Origin: Actinomycetes bacterium
GTDB taxonomy: Bacteria; Actinomycetota; Actinomycetes; Actinomycetales; Cellulomonadaceae
DNA length: 6,579 nt
NCBI GenBank assembly: GCA_023425905.1
Contig: JAFABT010000190.1
Coordinates: 1-6,579 of the forward strand
Reading direction: 5' to 3'
Shown: piece by piece, positions 6,043-6,579 of the stretch
Layout of the letters: every line of letters starts with the position of its first letter
Position numbering within the stretch: the first letter of the stretch is position 1
Made by a program: the position numbers and the translations under genes
Notes under the pieces: model-generated
Database searches by the model: none
What the model was told of the DNA's origin: nothing
The model's input: only the letters and a program-made list of their open reading frames with translations

Positions 6043-6196
6043 CGGGCCCCGTGGCGAACGGCATCGCGAGGTACCCGGCCAACAGCGCGAGACCCGAACC
6101 CACCACGCCCGCAAGCACAGGCCAGACCTGACTCCACCACGACGGCACGCCCCATCGTCGCATCAGAGCGCAGCTCGCACGCGAGGCCCCTCCCCG

Positions 6197-6579
6197 TCAG
6201 GCCGGCACCGCCAGCCGGGCCCGCGACGCGCGCAGCCCGAGGGAGTCCCGGAGCGTCACCCCGGGGTAGTGCCGCCGGAACAGCCCAGCCTCGCGGAGCA
6301 CCGGCACGACGCCGTCGACGAGCCCGGCGAGGTCCGCACGGAGCGACCCCGGACGGACGACGAAGCCGTCGGCGGACTCGGACTCGAACCACGACGTCAT
6401 GAGTTCGGCGACGTCGAACACCGTCCCGACCGACTGGACCGTGACGTCGGGCAGTGCGTCCCAGGTCGCGGCGAGGAGCGCGGTCCGCGCCTCGGCGCTC
6501 GCCCGGCTCGGGCCGACGACGACCCCGAGGTCGACGAGCACCCGCACGTCGTCGGGGTCGCGCCCGACCTGTGCGGCGG
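6197..6579 (-). CDS. Luciferase-like (LLM class) flavin-dependent monooxygenase, C-terminal part
   Basis: Only the last 126 residues are present; the frame is open to the window edge and the gene begins beyond it. The GTG at 6547 is an internal valine, because the reading before it (AAQVGRDPDDV) is already typical family sequence. The C-terminus matches the NtaA/SnaA/DszA-like branch of LLM oxidoreductases: SADGFVVRPGSL, then VDGVVPVLREAGLFRRHYPG and TLRDSLGL, corresponding to the usual DGF...P...LVPELQRRGLFR..Y.G.TLR..LGL ending. These enzymes use reduced FMN and oxygen to oxidise small organic substrates such as chelators, sulfur compounds or antibiotics. The substrate cannot be told from this part. 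Partner flavin reductase or transport genes, if any, lie outside. It converges on the HNH gene. Confidence 0.88.
   Translation of the reverse strand, partial: AAQVGRDPDDVRVLVDLGVVVGPSRASAEARTALLAATWDALPDVTVQSVGTVFDVAELMTSWFESESADGFVVRPGSLRADLAGLVDGVVPVLREAGLFRRHYPGVTLRDSLGLRASRARLAVPA

Larger units (their letters stand above)
6001..6163 (-). pseudogene. Possible small membrane-protein ORF altered by a 16-bp duplication
   Basis: From the ATG at 6163 the minus strand reads MRRWGVPSWWSQVWPVLAGV and continues with a hydrophobic stretch ending near YLAMPFATG, so about residues 13-35 could form one transmembrane helix. As the sequence stands, the frame runs on as Arg/Gly-rich, unlikely protein into the antisense of the HNH gene, to 5633. 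Removing one copy of the 16-bp duplication at 6011-6042 would shift the frame onto a TGA at 6001-6003 and give a 48-residue protein. The ATG lies 33 nt past the monooxygenase stop, so it could be the last gene of that operon. No well-spaced ribosome site precedes the ATG. I do not recognise a family, and it may not be a gene. Confidence 0.2.
5924..6196. other. Intergenic region between the convergent HNH and monooxygenase genes
   Basis: This 273-nt region separates the stops of two convergent genes. It holds a 16-bp tandem duplication with hairpin potential (6011-6042) and a possible small membrane ORF (6001-6163, minus). In 5924-6000 I see nothing supportable. A short dyad CTCGC/GCGAG (6174-6185) just past the monooxygenase stop is too tight to be a convincing terminator. 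Confidence 0.5.

Noticed and set aside
6197..6547. Treating the monooxygenase as a complete 116-residue protein starting at 6547
   Set aside because: The frame continues upstream with family-like sequence (AAQVGRDPDDV) to the window edge, so it is the end of a longer gene.

Overview
The window is very GC-rich (roughly 70%), with almost all third codon positions G or C, strong AGGAGG-type ribosome sites and GTG starts. Together with the gene families present (K+-independent proton pyrophosphatase, a SigE-like ECF sigma factor, a DUF222/HNH protein) this points to a high-GC actinobacterium, plausibly of the Micrococcales/Cellulomonas type. The taxon is inferred from style, not proven.

Layout: positions 54-2348 (minus) hold a complete hppA, the membrane-bound proton-pumping pyrophosphatase. 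A 158-nt leader with two inverted repeats separates it from a small STAS-domain anti-anti-sigma-like gene (2507-2866, minus). A 140-nt divergent intergenic region with a spaced dyad follows. On the plus strand, an ECF sigma factor (3007-3564) overlaps by 4 nt a single-pass membrane protein (3561-4346) that is probably its membrane partner; a GC-rich hairpin at 4389-4418 probably ends this operon. Next is a DUF222/13E12-type HNH endonuclease gene (4490-5923, plus). Its promoter region carries a near-perfect actinobacterial LexA (SOS) box, and its N-terminus is built from a 15-bp tandem repeat. The right end (6197 to the edge, minus) is the C-terminal part of a luciferase-like flavin monooxygenase. 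Between the last two genes lies a 273-nt region with an exact 16-bp tandem duplication and a possible small membrane ORF altered by that duplication.

How the parts may work together: the STAS gene, sigma factor and membrane protein look like a regulatory island next to an energy-conserving membrane pump. The sigma/membrane-protein pair is a standard signalling unit, but the membrane protein lacks the usual zinc anti-sigma motif. The HNH gene appears to be an independent, DNA-damage-responsive unit. I see no phage, CRISPR, tRNA or rRNA. The most interesting point is the predicted SOS control of the repeat-bearing DUF222/HNH gene.
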